From contig JABANN010000006.1 in NCBI GenBank assembly GCA_013115125.1, forward strand, positions 1 to 64,000: 64,000 bases of DNA, written 5' to 3'. Shown piece by piece: positions 1 through 12,361 of this stretch. A program made the position numbers and the translations under genes. Under the pieces are notes generated by a model. That model saw only the letters and a list, made by a program, of their open reading frames with translations. It made no database searches and was not told the origin of the DNA. Positions within the stretch are counted from its first letter, which is position 1, and the number at the start of each line of letters is the position of its first letter. Origin of the DNA: Perkinsus olseni. Its lineage: Eukaryota; Perkinsozoa; Perkinsida.

Positions 1-1931
1 GCCCAGTGTCTTCAATGTCCCTGAGGTGCACTGATTGCACGGAGGCCCTCGGTCCGAGTGTGTTGACGACGGACGTTCTCTCTTCAGAAAACGATGTACC
101 GCAACCTAGTCCATATCGGCGGCACTGAGCACCGCGATGTCCATAACATGTACGTTATCCTTCCCTACAGCTCGGCTGATTCTCAGCATCGGTCTGAGTC
201 ATGACGTGTCACAAGTATAGGTATGGCCACTATTTCCGATTGGCATTCTTCGTGGGTCAACTCAAACACCGCTTCCCAGGCAAACGCCCATTCGTGCTTA
301 CCCGCAGCTTCTTTATCGGAAGCCACAGGTGTGACCTCCACTTCAAGTGTTGCCCATTTCTGGACTGTCTCACCTCAGGTTCGGCCCTATGTATACAGGA
401 GACTCCGTGGCTGAGTGGAGCAACCTTCAGGCCGTCATCCCCATGATAACCGCCCTGGCAGCTACAGGAGGGTACACAATGGTCTTCGTCCGTGCGTGGA
501 CCTTACCATTTCAAGGTTCTCATTTACTGGCTCGGACATCGGTGGCTTCATAGGGAACCCAGATGCAGAACTATACACTCGATGGTTCCAGCTCAGCGCG
601 GCTACCAGCGCCTTCTTCAGGTCAGCAGCTCATCCATAGGCTATCTCACTCTCCTGTCCTCTCAGGTTACATTCCGACATTCATTCACCTCAGAGGGACC
701 CGTGGTTCTACGATGAAACTACACTCAACCGCGTCAAGAATGCTACGCTGGACAGGTAAGATGGAACGTCTACGATGACTTTCCTACCTGTGAAAACTAT
801 GCGGCCATTTCGGCAGATAGACTTGACATGATATCTTCGCCGCTCTGGCGCGTACCCGCCCCTATATTCAGATCTCTCAACCGCACTGGATCCGTCTACC
901 TCAGGTATCGGCTTTTGCCCTATTGGTACCACGCCTTCGCCCTATACGTCTATTGTGGCAAGCCCATCATCAGCCCCCTATGGTACGCTTTCCTTGATGA
1001 CCCAAACACGTATAAGTGCAACTCCCCAGGCTGTGATTCTGTTATCGACCAACAAGTAGCCAGGCTCGGTTAGAAGCCCTCTTCTCCATGTCGTGCTTCT
1101 CTAGGTGTTAATCGGTACTGATATTATGGTACGCGGAGTGGTAGAGAAAGGTGCCAAGTCGGTGAAGGTCTACTTCCCTCCGAAGACCCAGTGGTACAGC
1201 ACTACTGGGAAGGTGAGACCATTGTGATTCCCTTGTTTGTTGTATATTAAGTCTTCTCAGCTGATGTCGAGCGGCTACGTGGACATTCAAGTCACTATGG
1301 ACGACATTCCGCGCTTCTTCCGTGCTGGCAGCATCATACCGTAAGGCCTTCGTGCTTCAACACCAGTGATAGCATGAGGTGTCTGGTCAGGAGAAAGGAT
1401 ACTTACAGGAGCTCCAGCAAACTCATGTATAACGATTACTTCGCCCTCTACGTGTACCTTGACCCATCGAGCTTCTCTGCGGAAGGCTACGCGTAAACCT
1501 CCCCCCCCCCCTAGATAGTGGGCTCGGCGTGGAATGTGGGCTCCTCAGGTATACGGATGATACTATCAGTTGTGATAGTACTGACGAAGACAAACATAAC
1601 TTCTGGATATTTACGTATGTGACCGCTGCTGCTGTATGATCTGACTAGTTCATAACGGGCGTTGCTTGCTCTGAGGAAAACCATGGAGGTTCTTGAGCAT
1701 CGGTCTCCGACTTGCGAAGTCCCGCTCAGCAGCTTCTGATTAGGCGTGGAAGTGTGTAGCCATTCTAGCTTTCTCTATTTCAGCTTTAAGAACGGCCAAC
1801 TGACAGTATCGCCTGGTGGTGGAACCGGCCAGTACGGCTTCTGCGTTCACCAGGTTATCTTCATAGGGCTGAACCCGCATCTCCGTAAGTTACCTCAACA
1901 TAGAGATCTGATTCACAGTCCGAATCACTGA
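1..1931 (+). CDS. Glucosidase II alpha-like GH31, C-terminal part (cut by window edge)
   Basis: This is the 3' part of a GH31 alpha-glucosidase of the ER glucosidase II alpha type, which trims glucose from N-glycans. The window opens inside the catalytic motif: the first codons read PSVFNVPE, which follows WNDMNE in the family, so the nucleophile Asp lies just off the left edge. Further exons read EHRDVHN, the acid/base region with YTGDS, SFTGSDIGGF, LLPYWYHAF, RFFRAGSIIP and a C-terminal beta-domain segment near 1780-1880. Each block aligns with the complete copy at 3754-8497, and introns fall at matching places (for example before GDS, before SFTG and before LHSD). I saw no disabling change in these exons. 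The 3' end is not certain; 1931 is the stop of the last frame I could follow. The protein clearly differs from the complete copy, so the duplication is not recent. Confidence 0.75.
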
Positions 1932-3753
1932 CGATGGCTTCCGAGAGTGGCCCTCACTTCAGGAACTCTCGGCGGCGCAAGAGCCATGGGGGAGGTCAAG
2001 CGCCAAGGTGTTGAAACCATTGCCGAGATCCCCCCGGAGTCTTGCTGTGTGCCCCCTTCCACGACCCGAGTCTTCAACGTCATGCCGTGAGATGCCCCCG
2101 AGACTCTCGGGCCGAGAGCCGGCCTCGTCTGAAGGCTTGAATGGATTCGATTTCGTCCAACCTTAATCCATATGATCCGATTAACTTTGATTGAGTTAAA
2201 ACTCATTCGATAGGGTTCACTATCATTCGATATGATTTTATTTTATTTTTGTTGAACACCCACTGAGCTAGCCTGGCCCGGGTAGGGGGAGTTACACGAA
2301 AAAGAATCATCTATTAAGCCCGAGTTGAATCTTGCGTTGCTTGGTTTTCGAGTGCATCACCATTTGCGGTCAAAGCGTGCTGTGGAGCGTCACCAACATG
2401 CTGAGTATTGTCTTACGTTTCAAGAATGTCAGGTCTTTGAGTCCCCGATACGTTCTACTAGTGTTCACCGCATACCTGCCATACCTGCGGGAGAAAGAAC
2501 CGGCGGTCGGTCCACTAAGCCCACCATATATCCGATGAGCAGTGGAATTCTTCGGGCGTCACTCTCCTTCGCTGAGCCAGGAAGAGACTTTAGACACCTT
2601 CGACCTTGCAAACAACAGTGGGTGGTGCGCAGGTCGTCTCATGCTGACCGATGCCCAAGTGCTGGCGAATTCTGCGTGTTGAACGGGCAGATGCTGTCGG
2701 ACAGAGAAGCGCTCTTGGCGAGAGAGCTCATCAATCTACAAGCCTTTCTGTGATTCGACGGTACCTGCCTCCCAGGACCAAGGGAATCCGGACACCCTCA
2801 ACTGGATGAAATGGATTCAGCCATCACATTACACTAAGTCGTAAGTGCACTAGTCTCCCGAATAGACACTGTCAGAAATGGCTCGACAGTTTATTGAGAA
2901 TCCTTGGGATTTCCCCGTAACCTAACGATGTTTCAGGGTGAGAATTTCCATGTTCGCCTGCTTGGAAGAACTGAGCTCGATATTCCTATTTCTGTCGCAA
3001 GCAGACTGCGGCAAGCTATCTATCTTTTCTCTACATTCTCCATGTATATTGCGACCCACATTGCAGGCTGTGTCCGACTAATTTATCTTAGCCTCCGGGT
3101 GCTAGCACGATCTGGGACAGCTTGTGCTTCAATATTGTGTCCAGCAAGATTTGTGTCCCCTCTGTGCTATATCCCCAATACTGGTCCCTAGTGTAGCAAA
3201 CTCCAGTTCTTCGTGTTTTCTCGTCACTTCACCAACACCTCCTGTTACATCACAAACCGCCGAACCTCGAAAGTTGAGCCTCGTGAATCACCGATTCCCA
3301 AGTTACCAAGACGCGAACGAACGGTCTATCGCAAAGAAAGACGCTGTTCAACGTTGCTTGCAGTGCCCTCTAGTAGAGGGCCTCTACGCATCTCGGAATA
3401 TTACACTCCGAGTGTGATGTTTGACAGTCGCCGGGATGCCGACTAGAATATAACATGTGAAACGCCTGATACGATGAACTAGCCCCATCGCGCTTACCTT
3501 GAGTAGCACCTGTCCGTCTGACAGACTTACCGTACAGACTAGTTCTCGAATCCTACTTAGATAGTATAAGGAACTGTGAGAAACTTTTTCCCGCCCGTGA
3601 GTTGACCGATCCTGTGACACGACTTAGCTTTTTCCCGGTATCCAATAGCTAGCTCTTCCTCTCCTGACATTCCGCGCACCTCTGGTCGAAGGCTCCAAGC
3701 TGTGCATTGGGTAATACCACCGCCTCATCCCTCAGACTTTTTAATCCTTGGCG
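1932..3753. other. Unassigned interval between two GH31 genes
   Basis: No gene is recognised here. An AT-rich stretch at about 2140-2260 repeats short ATTCGAT and CATATGAT motifs. Open frames on the plus strand at 2325-2753 and around 2900-3420 have no motif I can name and several overlap in different frames. Some of this may be 3' exon material of the upstream gene or a short unknown gene. Confidence 0.4.
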
Positions 3754-6700
3754 ATGCCCAGCAAGAGATTCCTCCTGTCGCTCTTGATGATAGTCGGTGT
3801 GTCCGCGCAGGACTTGGTGAACCCGCACAGGACTTGCAGCGAGAATGGATTCTGCAACAGGTTCAGAGACTGGGCTAGACTTCCCATCGACAAACGAGGA
3901 ATATACTATGTACGGACGATCGATTCTGTCCATTGCAATCAGCGGAAGCCCTGGCCGATGGAGCATTGAAGCATCGAGGGAGAGACCAGCTTCTCATCAG
4001 GTCCCTGATGGTAAACTACCAGCCGTCCGCACTGGCGTATATAAAGTTCCTGTGAAGAGCAGCAGGATTACAAAACTTTATGAGCCCATTCTTGAAGCAG
4101 AGGTGAGTATCAGATTAGGCTCGTCTGCCCTTGCAGGGACAAGGCCGTCTTGGTTATAACAGCATCGGTTCAGTTACATTTCTATTCTGATAACACTATC
4201 CGCCTCACAGTAGACGAGAACTCCAAGTTAGTGGAGAATGGCAGGAAGAGGTAACTCTATCTCATATGCCTCCGACTGCAGCTAAGGCTCGGCTTAGATA
4301 TCGGATCCCCAGCGGTGATGTCATCCAGGATTCTCAACTACAGCCACATGGCGACGTGCAGTACAGCTACGACAAACAGGCAAGGAACCCGATCCCTCGA
4401 TAGCCTTCCTATATCCTGCTGGGTTCCTTCACAGGCACGAAAGTCCACCTTCGATCTCGGCGACTCCACCATGTTGCAACTGGATCATGACACTGTTGTA
4501 CGTTGCCTCGTATCCTGCCTTTCTGTTTTGGAGCAACGCTTCGTTAGGTTCTTGCGCTTATCGTTGATGGCAGAGTGGTCCAGACACTCAACGAGAAACA
4601 GATGTTTGAAGTGGAGAGCACTCGCAAAAATTATGGGGACATATGGCGAGTCTAGCCTCTCCGCACTTATTCTCTGGCGCGTCGCTGCTTGTGATGCACT
4701 GAGCTTGGGAATGCTTCGGCAGCGTACAAGAGGGCAGGTTTTAGGTGATTCCAAGAATGGCGAGCACGGCCTGTAACTACAAATCGCTCCTCTTCATGAG
4801 CACAGCATCTCTCAAAGCTCTCCTTCTATTCTCAGTCCATTTGGCATCCAGCAGTCATCAGACCTCTACCTCGACCCCGCCTGCACTCCAGAAGCGCATC
4901 CCGGGACTTGGGCGGAGGAGTATAGGGGACTCACGGACTACAAGCCCCATGGTTAGCCTCGTTGGTCTCCTCCTCCTCCGGGTGCGGTACATGCTGTGCT
5001 TCCACAGGCCCTTCGTCAGTCGCACTCGACATAACATTCCACGGCAGAGTCCCGGCTCTTTACGGTCTGCCTGAGAAAGGCACTCGGAGTTTGAAGTTGA
5101 AAATAGACGGGGATGACGATCACAAACTTTACCGGTGAGTACTCTCCCTGCCTGGTGAGAGTCAAAAACGTCATGATAGGTTTTTCAACCTCGGATACGC
5201 GGCGTATTCCGTTGACAGCGGCACTTCCGCTCTGTACGGGACAATTCCGACTCTGACCGCCTTACAGGTGTATCTGGTTCTTCGCTCGCTGATTGGAGTG
5301 CGAGCTCGTCAACTTTCAGGTGTTCAACGAGTCTGAGTCTCCTGTCCGAACCTCTATGTTATGGGTCAACCCCTCTGATACCTACATAGCCTTGGACCGG
5401 AATGGCGACAGTAAGGCAGCAACCGTCTCGTCGCGTTGTGCATGGTCACTAGGGCTTGCCCCTCAGATTCTATCCATTCCTGGTTCCTCTCCGAGTCCGG
5501 CGTAATAGACCTTTTCTTGTTCCCTCAGCGGACCTCCATCTCAGTAAGTCCACGAGTGCTTAAACTAGAGCTCACGATCACATGCCTCAGGCCATGAGGT
5601 CGTACCATAACGTCCTAGGATATGCACCATTACCTCCCTACTTCAGTTTGGGCTTTCATCGTTCTCATTACAGCTACGAGGTTGGCAATAGACGGTAACT
5701 TTCCTCCGTTTTCGAGCTCTACCTCCCCTCAGAGCCAGCGAGACATACTGGATATCGTCAAGAACTACACGGACCTTCATATCCCAGTTGATGTCTTTTG
5801 GCTTGACATCGAGCACACCAACGGCAAACAGTGAGCCTGCCTGTATTCAAGCTTGTTCTTTAATCTGCTTCTCCCAGGTACTTCACATGGAATAAGACGT
5901 TGTTCCCCGACCCTCTCGGGATGGTGCGGAAAGTTAACTCTCTTGGTAAGGAAATGGTGACCATTGTTGATCCTCACTTGAAGGCGACCCGAAGGTAATT
6001 CTGAGTGTTGTTCTTGCGGTGCACTGTTGCTGTTTCAACCTTAGCTACCACATATATCTTGATGGCTTCTGCAAAGACGTCTACGTGAAAGAAAGATATT
6101 TCTGCAGCCTCGACACTTGCGCCGAGCCAGTCAGCAATTTTGGAGGTGAGGCATTCCCTGTCCTCCACCGTCCTACTCCTGAGATCAGGTTCGTTACGGG
6201 GTGCAGAGGAAGCTGACACATCCCAAGTGAGTCCTACCCAGCTATCACCGCCGCGTGCGACATGCCCCTCCTTCAGGTCGCTGTCGGCTGCAACTCTTAT
6301 ATGGACGAAGTCTTCAAGGGCATTTGCTGGCCTGGTATCAGCGCGTGGCCTGATTTCACGAGCCCTAGGGTCCGGGAATGGTGGGCGCAGTAAGTAGACT
6401 TTGAGTGGTCACGTCAACTGATCACGGGTTCATTTACGGTCTCGCTGTTCCTGGCAGGTTGTTCAAGCCCGATGGTGTGAATGAATATTTCTACACATGG
6501 AATGACATGAACGAGCCTGCTGTTTTCGAAGCTATGGAGGTGGGCTGTGTCTCTGTTTGTCGATGGGATTCTTGCGGGGCTATTGTTACAACGTGCGGCT
6601 TCAGCTATCCTTGGTCAGCTCACCGATCTCTTCAGATGACGATGAATCGCGATCTCGTGCATGCCGGGGACCTAGAGCACCGCGACGTCCATAACGCGTA

Positions 6701-8497
6701 AGTCGGCCATCATGCTCGTCGGGAGCACGCCGCTTCCGATGCCCCACTTTCCTCAGCTATGGTCACTACTTCCGAATGGCAACCTTCGAGGGGCACCTGA
6801 AGTACCGCCGCCCAGGAAAGCGTCCATTCATCCTCACAAGGAGCTTCTATCTCGGCAGCCACAGGTGAGCAGAGCTGACCAGCTGAGCGCAGAGTCACCC
6901 TGATTATTCCAAGGTTCGGCCCGATGTGGAACGGAGATAGTCTGTCACAGTGGGACAACTTGCAGGCCATTCTTCCCATGTTCATCACTCTATCTGCTTC
7001 CGGAGGGTAGGGCTCTATTGACGGCATTTATGCTGTCCTACCGCTGTTGTATAACGTTGCTTGCAAGGTACTCTTTTACCGGTTCTGATGTCGGTGGCTT
7101 CACAGGGCAACCCTCTCCCGAGCTTCTCACGAGATGGAATCAGCTAGCAGCGGCAACCAGCGTGTTCTACAGGTATGCCACGTACGGGGACCCTTTCCGT
7201 AACTGATGCTCTCAGGCTCCACTCTGACATCATATCCCCTCCTCGGGATCCCTGGCTTTACGACAGTCGGACTCTAGAGAGGTTCCGAGAGGCTGTCCGG
7301 GATAGGTCAGCCCAGGGGTCTCCTCCTAGATGGCTCTCGGCTCACTTCGTATAATAGGTATCAACGTCTACCCTTCTGGTACACTTTGTTCGCCCGCTAC
7401 TCCATGTTCGGTGAGCCCATGCTTCGCCCTCTGTGGTTCGATCATATGGCTGATCCAAACACGTTTGACGCGAGTGATGAAAAATATGACCAGACTTTGA
7501 ACCAGGAGGTGAGCTTCTACAATATACGCTTCAGCGAGGATTTCCAACGGCGGCGGCAGGTGATCCTCGGCACTGATATTCTGGTTCGCGGAGTGACAGA
7601 GGAAGGCGTTGCTTCGGTCGACGTTTACTTCCCTGCTGGCACCCAGTGGTATGACGATGAGCACAAGGTAAGGCTCGCCGTGTCCTCCGTTCATCTCATC
7701 GTGCCTGATGCGACCGTCGTCGATTCAGCTCATCACTGGTGGAGCCTTACGAACAGTTCCCGTCACTCTCGACAAGATACCCAGATTCTATCGTGCTGGA
7801 AGCATCATACCGTGAGCCAACATTCTCCTTTCCTTAGCGGTCAGGGCAAGTTGTACTTCAGGAGGAAGGTGCGCGTTCGGGACTCGACCAAGGGTTCGGA
7901 AAATGACCCGCTCACTCTGTGGATCAATGAAGACTCCGAATCCAATGCAGCTGAGGGCTTTGTGTAGGCATTATTCTTGGTACGTCGCTGAATGGCAGCG
8001 TCTCCGTGGATCAGTTACCTCGATGATGGGTCCAGCTACAATAGCACCTCGAGCGGCCAGTATGCTCTCTATAAAATACGGTAAGGTCCGTGTTGCACCT
8101 GTCTTAAGCCATGATGACCGTGCTCGTTAGATTCAATCGACCTAATATCACCGTCTACAGGGAGTCCGGCAGTGGTGATTTCCCGCTCATAGTCGAGAGG
8201 ATCAAAATTCTCAGTCCTATTGAAGGTAAACGGTTTATCATCGTTTAAGAGTCGAATAGGTTATGATGGTTCTCCACAGGGCCCGAGGATACGACTCAGA
8301 CTGCTCTCGTGACAATCAAGGTCAGCCCAGCCATTACGGTTAACTTTGACGAAATGTCGTTCAGAGTTGGAGGCAGCAGGTGCGTAGTCCATCACTCACA
8401 TCGAAGTCGTGAGACGATCACTGTTCGTGGATCAGGCGTGCATCTTTGTCGTCATTCAGGTTGGTTCCCGAGGCCCGCCTTCCCTCAGAAGACATAA
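3754..8497 (+). CDS. GANAB: ER glucosidase II alpha subunit (GH31), multi-exon
   Basis: The product is the catalytic alpha subunit of ER glucosidase II, which removes the two inner alpha-1,3-glucoses from N-glycans in quality control. The ATG at 3754 opens a signal peptide (MPSKRFLLSLLMIVGVSA) followed by the family's N-terminal Cys motif, here TCSENGFCNRFR. Later exons give WFLSESGVIDLF (about 5490), PLPPYFSLGFHRS, VDVFWLDIEHTNGK, TWNKTLFPDP and IVDPHLK. The nucleophile region reads TWNDMNEP with Asp at 6504-6506. The acid/base region reads WNGDS with Asp at 6936-6938. SFTGSDVGGF, LPFWYTLFARYSMFGEP, RGVTEEGVASVDVYFP and RFYRAGSIIP follow, then the C-terminal beta domains to about 8340. Introns are many and mostly short. 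The first third (about 3900-5250) and the 3' end are the least sure; 8497 is the stop if the last frame is read without another intron. Confidence 0.85.
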
Positions 8498-8749
8498 CAG
8501 GAATGCTCGTGGATTGATGAGCTCCCTGCAACAGTGTGTTAATGTTGGAAGAGATTTCCAGTCGACATTTGATGGTCCCATTACTCTGTCCGTTCAGCTT
8601 TTAGCTTTTCAGTATATGAATCAGTTCCTTACTTGTCCTTTCCGAGTTTCCTCTACAAAGTGTTGAGCAAAGGAGTCAAGTACGCTTAGTTTTCACTCCG
8701 GATACCGCCAGACGTTCGTATCGCCATGGGTCATACTACGAATGACCTG

Positions 8750-9300
8750 AACAACAAGTCCTATATATTTGAAACGATATGGATGACCCCAATATGGACA
8801 ACGGCGCTCCTGAGGTTGGAAGATAATTATCCAGGGCATGAACGAATTCCCTCTAGGATACGATGAACCGAGACATTATGCACGTAGGGGGAGTTGAGCA
8901 CCGCGATCTTCACGAAGCACGTACAGCAGGTTAACTGTTATGCTTTGTCCGATGCCCAGTTCCTTTAAGACAGCCACTGTTCAAGATTACCTCAATCCCT
9001 GATGGAAAGTACGGCCACTACTTTCGATGGGATTCCTTCGAAGGCCAACTTAGACACTACTTTCCAGGCAAACGCTCATTCGTGCTCACACGCAGCTGCT
9101 TCACGAGGAGCCACAGGTTTCATACCTGCTGTCCCTCGCAGTTTAGTGCTGTCCTTTACGAGACTTTTTCACCTCAGGTTAGGTCCTACGTGAACGGAAT
9201 ATGCAGTCTCTCGTGGTTCCCTCATGGAAGGTCTTTGGCCGGACCGATTGGGCTTGCATGGTCGTCAATCGTTTACTGTTCCGGGTAAGTTTACTGTTCC
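8750..9300 (+). pseudogene. Decayed GH31 fragment (third copy)
   Basis: Short blocks match the catalytic part of the complete GH31 gene but in broken order of frame. MNEFP near 8838 corresponds to the MNEP of the active-site motif, but upstream residues of the motif are not intact. MNRDIMHVGGVEHRDL (from 8863) and a block reading YGHYFR then PGKRSFVLTR (about 9015-9110) match consecutive exons of the functional gene. Beyond about 9200 the similarity ends, and the conserved acid/base Gly-Asp is absent. There is no start, no upstream domain and no downstream catalytic part, so this is a relic of a third tandem copy rather than a gene. Its distance from the complete copy's end is only about 250 bases. 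Confidence 0.65.
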
Positions 9301-9680
9301 GGTGAGGATGCAAGCAAGCTACGCACCAGATGGACAGCCTTCGAGAGCATTTAGCGTTGATGATGGGGCGGAGGGGATCGCCCGCCACTCAACTGTTGCC
9401 AACTCAAACTCCGTAGGAATTTGGACTTTTCGAGATTATAAAGGTAGAGGCACTATAACGGCCAGATAACATGAGTTAGACCTCTATACTGACAGAAATG
9501 GGTTGCATCATGTGTGGGGACACACGAAGTTACATACCGTGTTGGTATAACCAACAACAGCAAGTATAACGTCAAGATCAAAGAGCGTCATGGCTCGGGG
9601 TAGGTATCACGTACTCGAGATGAGTCGTATACTAACTCGGCAGGGTTGCGATCACCGCAGCGAATCTCCCATGGCTATAG
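9290..9680 (+). CDS. Possible two- or three-exon small gene of unknown function
   Basis: Two stretches look protein-like in a consistent reading. One runs from about 9285 to 9467 and contains YAPDGQPSRAFSVDDG and VGIWTFRDYKGRG. The second runs from about 9520 and contains TYRVGITNNSKYNVKI, then after a probable short intron VAITAANLPWL and a stop at 9678-9680. They are rich in beta-forming and polar residues, as in a secreted or extracellular-type domain. I do not recognise the family. No signal peptide or ATG could be tied to it, and the upstream side runs into the GH31 relic, so this could be a gene fragment. Confidence 0.25.
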
Positions 9681-9681
9681 T

Positions 9682-10072
9682 CTAGCAGCCTCCGTTGGTC
9701 AGAGTTAGGTTGCCAATGCTAGTATGAGCCGTGATCGCATCATTAGCATATCCCAGCTCCTTCAAATTAGAAGCGGGAAAAGGAGGCCCCATATCATTGT
9801 ATGCCTTCTGGAACTTTGAGTTGTCAGTGGGAATAAGGATAGTGGAAGCACCGTTCATCGTGTAGGGCACCCCCGCGGCTTTCCCACGGCGGAAGATGCT
9901 GTATACCTTCCGTCAAAGTCGAAGGTATCCTCATAAAGGTGAACGTAACTTTGGCGAGGACTGAAACCTTGCCGCAATATTTACCACTGGGCTTGACCGG
10001 GGCTCCGAGAGCGAGCAGCCCCATCTGGATGGCGATAACCAGACGACCAACGAGGAGGATAATGGAGCTCAT
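9682..10072 (-). pseudogene. Small secreted YCG-motif protein, frameshifted
   Basis: The ATG at 10072 opens a hydrophobic leader (MSSIILLVGRLVIAIQMGLLAL) followed by PSGKYCG and KVTFTF. This aligns with the gene at 50153-50413 on the same strand (leader, then PSGTYCG, then VTMDFGDDTFDVD). Just after KVTFTF the matching residues EDTFDFDGRYT are found only in another frame. About 45 bases later the frame shifts again into VPYTMNGASTILIPTDNSK and on to LTLTNGGC at the end. Two shifts within about 100 bases, with recognisable family sequence on either side, indicate a disabled gene, or base errors in the sequence. A 20-nt GT-AG excision would restore one frame but would delete the conserved VTFTF strand, so I prefer frameshift. 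Function is unknown. Confidence 0.55.
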
Positions 10073-10850
10073 GGCTTCTGAAAATCAAAAGGAGGACACT
10101 GACGACAACCATGCTAGTCACATTTTCGGTGTGTTTCGGTGAGTATACCATCCTCGAGCCAATGCAACGTAACGCTTATTGCCGGGCATTACAGGCGTGC
10201 AGCCATCGCCCTCAAATGTACAATAGCCGGCCCAAGGAATCTTAGCCGACCTAGGACCGGAACGAGCTCGGAGCAGGTCCACATGTGCACTATAACTCAG
10301 TACAGTGTGACTATTTGAGACGGAACTCAAAAAAAGTGAAAACTTGACTCGAGAGGAGCTTAGTGGCAATGTCCACTACAGCTTACTCGCTTGAGCTTAG
10401 GACAGCACGTATACTCATAGACGCTAGTGCAAAGCGCAAAGTAAGGTCAGATGGTTATCTGAGACTAATGACAAGCAGTACCAGAAAAGATAAGTGTAGC
10501 GATGATAGTCTGACAGCTGAATAATGCTCAACCCGGCTGGAGCTGTTACATAGCGTACACTATAAGCGTCACTATGTTGTGTCATACTGAGGTGAATCCA
10601 GGAGGGTTTTATCGGCGGTGAAACCGGGACGAAAGGGGACAAGATTTGTGTGCTAGCAACATTGGCTTGAGCGCTAGCCAGGACGCATTCCCCTTCTCGT
10701 AATACTGATCGTTGTCAGGTTGTCATATCCTAGTACCGTCACGGTACCACCGTGGTATATCTTCCTCGACGAAAGGGAGGTGGTTCTGCGAAACGCGTGA
10801 ACCGGAGCCACCTTTCGTCTGTCAGTTTGTCATCATGTTTTCTTGGTAAC

Positions 10851-11143
10851 GATTTGAGCGGCCCTGCAACCTCTGCGCAAGTCGATCAATTTGTCTTCAA
10901 GATACTGCGGTCATAGCCGCTGGACTCACGATGGCTGGTCTGCGCCTCGCCAAAGAGGACGTCGTGACTAGTTTCGACTCGGAACTTCTGAGTCCCCTCC
11001 CTTTCCTTCTAGCACACCAATCTGAGCGGCTCTGCAGCCTTTGCGTGCGCCGCTCAATTTGTCTTCAAGATAGTGCGGTTATAGCCGCTGGACTCGGTAT
11101 ACAGTGGCTGGTCTGCGCCTCAGTGTAGAAGCGACGTGACTAG
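10851..11143. repeat. Two diverged direct copies of a ~120-bp block
   Basis: Unit 1 is about 10851-10971 and unit 2 about 11029-11143. Shared strings include TCAATTTGTCTTCAAGATA, ATAGCCGCTGGACTC, GGCTGGTCTGCGCCTC and GACGTGACTAG or GTCGTGACTAG. The pyrimidine-rich sequence after each unit also matches loosely, giving a period of about 175 bases. Substitutions and small indels show it is not a recent copy. Confidence 0.8.
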
Positions 11144-12291
11144 CCCCGGGTCTCCTCTTCTCTTTTCTAGTACAAGACGTTCTCCACATTACGCACTCTG
11201 AGTCGCGCCAAGCCAAGTCCAGTCTACCATGTTAGCCAGCATTGGGTACCCGAGCAGAGATCTTGATCTCGTTGGCTCCGCGATCGTCCGCTTAGCTTCT
11301 GCGCAATGGACAACGACTTTTTGCCAAGCACTTCCTACTGAACAGCAATCCCTCGTAATTGAGAACTTATCTTGTGAACATGGGGTCACGTTGCTTCTGG
11401 GAATAGCAGCATTACATCGCATCGGTGAGTTGGTTTCGTCTCCGCGAAATTTGAATACAATTTGAGAGCCACTTAGTGGCTCTCCGCAAACAGCTTGATA
11501 TCAGAATTACCTATTCCAATGTTCAACGTCAATACCACGACTGCCTTGCCCAACAGCCTCCGTACCGCTCTTGCACCGCTCCTCGGAAACCCACGGCCAC
11601 GGCTGCACTCTACATCCAATGCGTAGATCGGGTGCTCTCATGCAATGAGACTCTTCGCCTCCCGTCAGGGTTTGCCACTTGAAGAGATCGCCCTCGGGTG
11701 ATGGGGTGGAACTTAGGTTGAGAACAAGGAGAGAAGGCTCGCTGAGCATCATAGTGAGCTCGCCATCACATCGCTCGATCGAGCATCCTAATCCAGGAAG
11801 CGGGTTGGGACAGGAATGCCCTCTGGGTAAGCATGCCGTGGCCTGCTTAAAGCAAACCGTCCGTCTCGTATCACAGAGAATACAACACGAATCGTACTTT
11901 CTCATCTTGCGCGCCATCTCCTTTCGCGGTCCTCCTGCTCCTCCTTGGCACACCAGGGGCCGAAGCGATCGAACGACATCATCCAGGCTTCTGTCCGAGC
12001 TCGAGAATGGCACTGGGGCCTTGGGTTCGACATTCAGTCGATTGGAGTGTCGGTACATCGGAGGATGGCCCATATATCACTATCATCAGCAACCACAGCG
12101 TAGCCGGCTGCGGCTAGGGCTGCCAGAAGTGGTTACGAGTGCGAGCTTCAGGGTCCGACGCGAGCGAACGACGCTGTCCTGGCTCCCTGGTGATAGTGAG
12201 ATATGGCCAAACTCTTGATGAGCCCGGTTGGTTTACTTCGAGCCCTGGCGCTGGTATCCGCTTTTGACACCCCTAACCAAACAGCCCGACA

Positions 12292-12361
12292 GTGATACTA
12301 TCACCCGGAAGGACTAAGATGATAGTATCATCTTGATACTATCCGACGTATCACCGTGATA
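12292..12361. repeat. Cluster of GATAGTATCA / TATCAC palindromes
   Basis: Three adjacent dyads are visible. GTGATACTATCAC is at 12292-12304. A 10-bp inverted repeat GATAGTATCA...TGATACTATC lies at 12321-12330 and 12334-12343 with a 3-base loop. TATCACCGTGATA is at 12349-12361. All use the same core (GATA, TATC, CAC), so the cluster is structured rather than random AT sequence. Role unknown: binding site array, hairpin or mobile-element end. Confidence 0.7.

Noticed and set aside
1499-1512. Poly-C run, and a similar run near 15485-15495
   Set aside because: Short homopolymers within or beside introns; no sign of function, though they are places where base errors are likely.
1561-1580. TACTATCA...TGATAGTA dyad as part of the palindrome family
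   Set aside because: It falls inside a GH31 coding exon (DDTISCDSTDE), so it may be chance; kept only as a comparison.
11507-12218. Two overlapping long frames of about 180 codons on opposite strands
   Set aside because: Neither has a recognisable motif, signal peptide or repeat, and they cannot both be real; no basis to choose.
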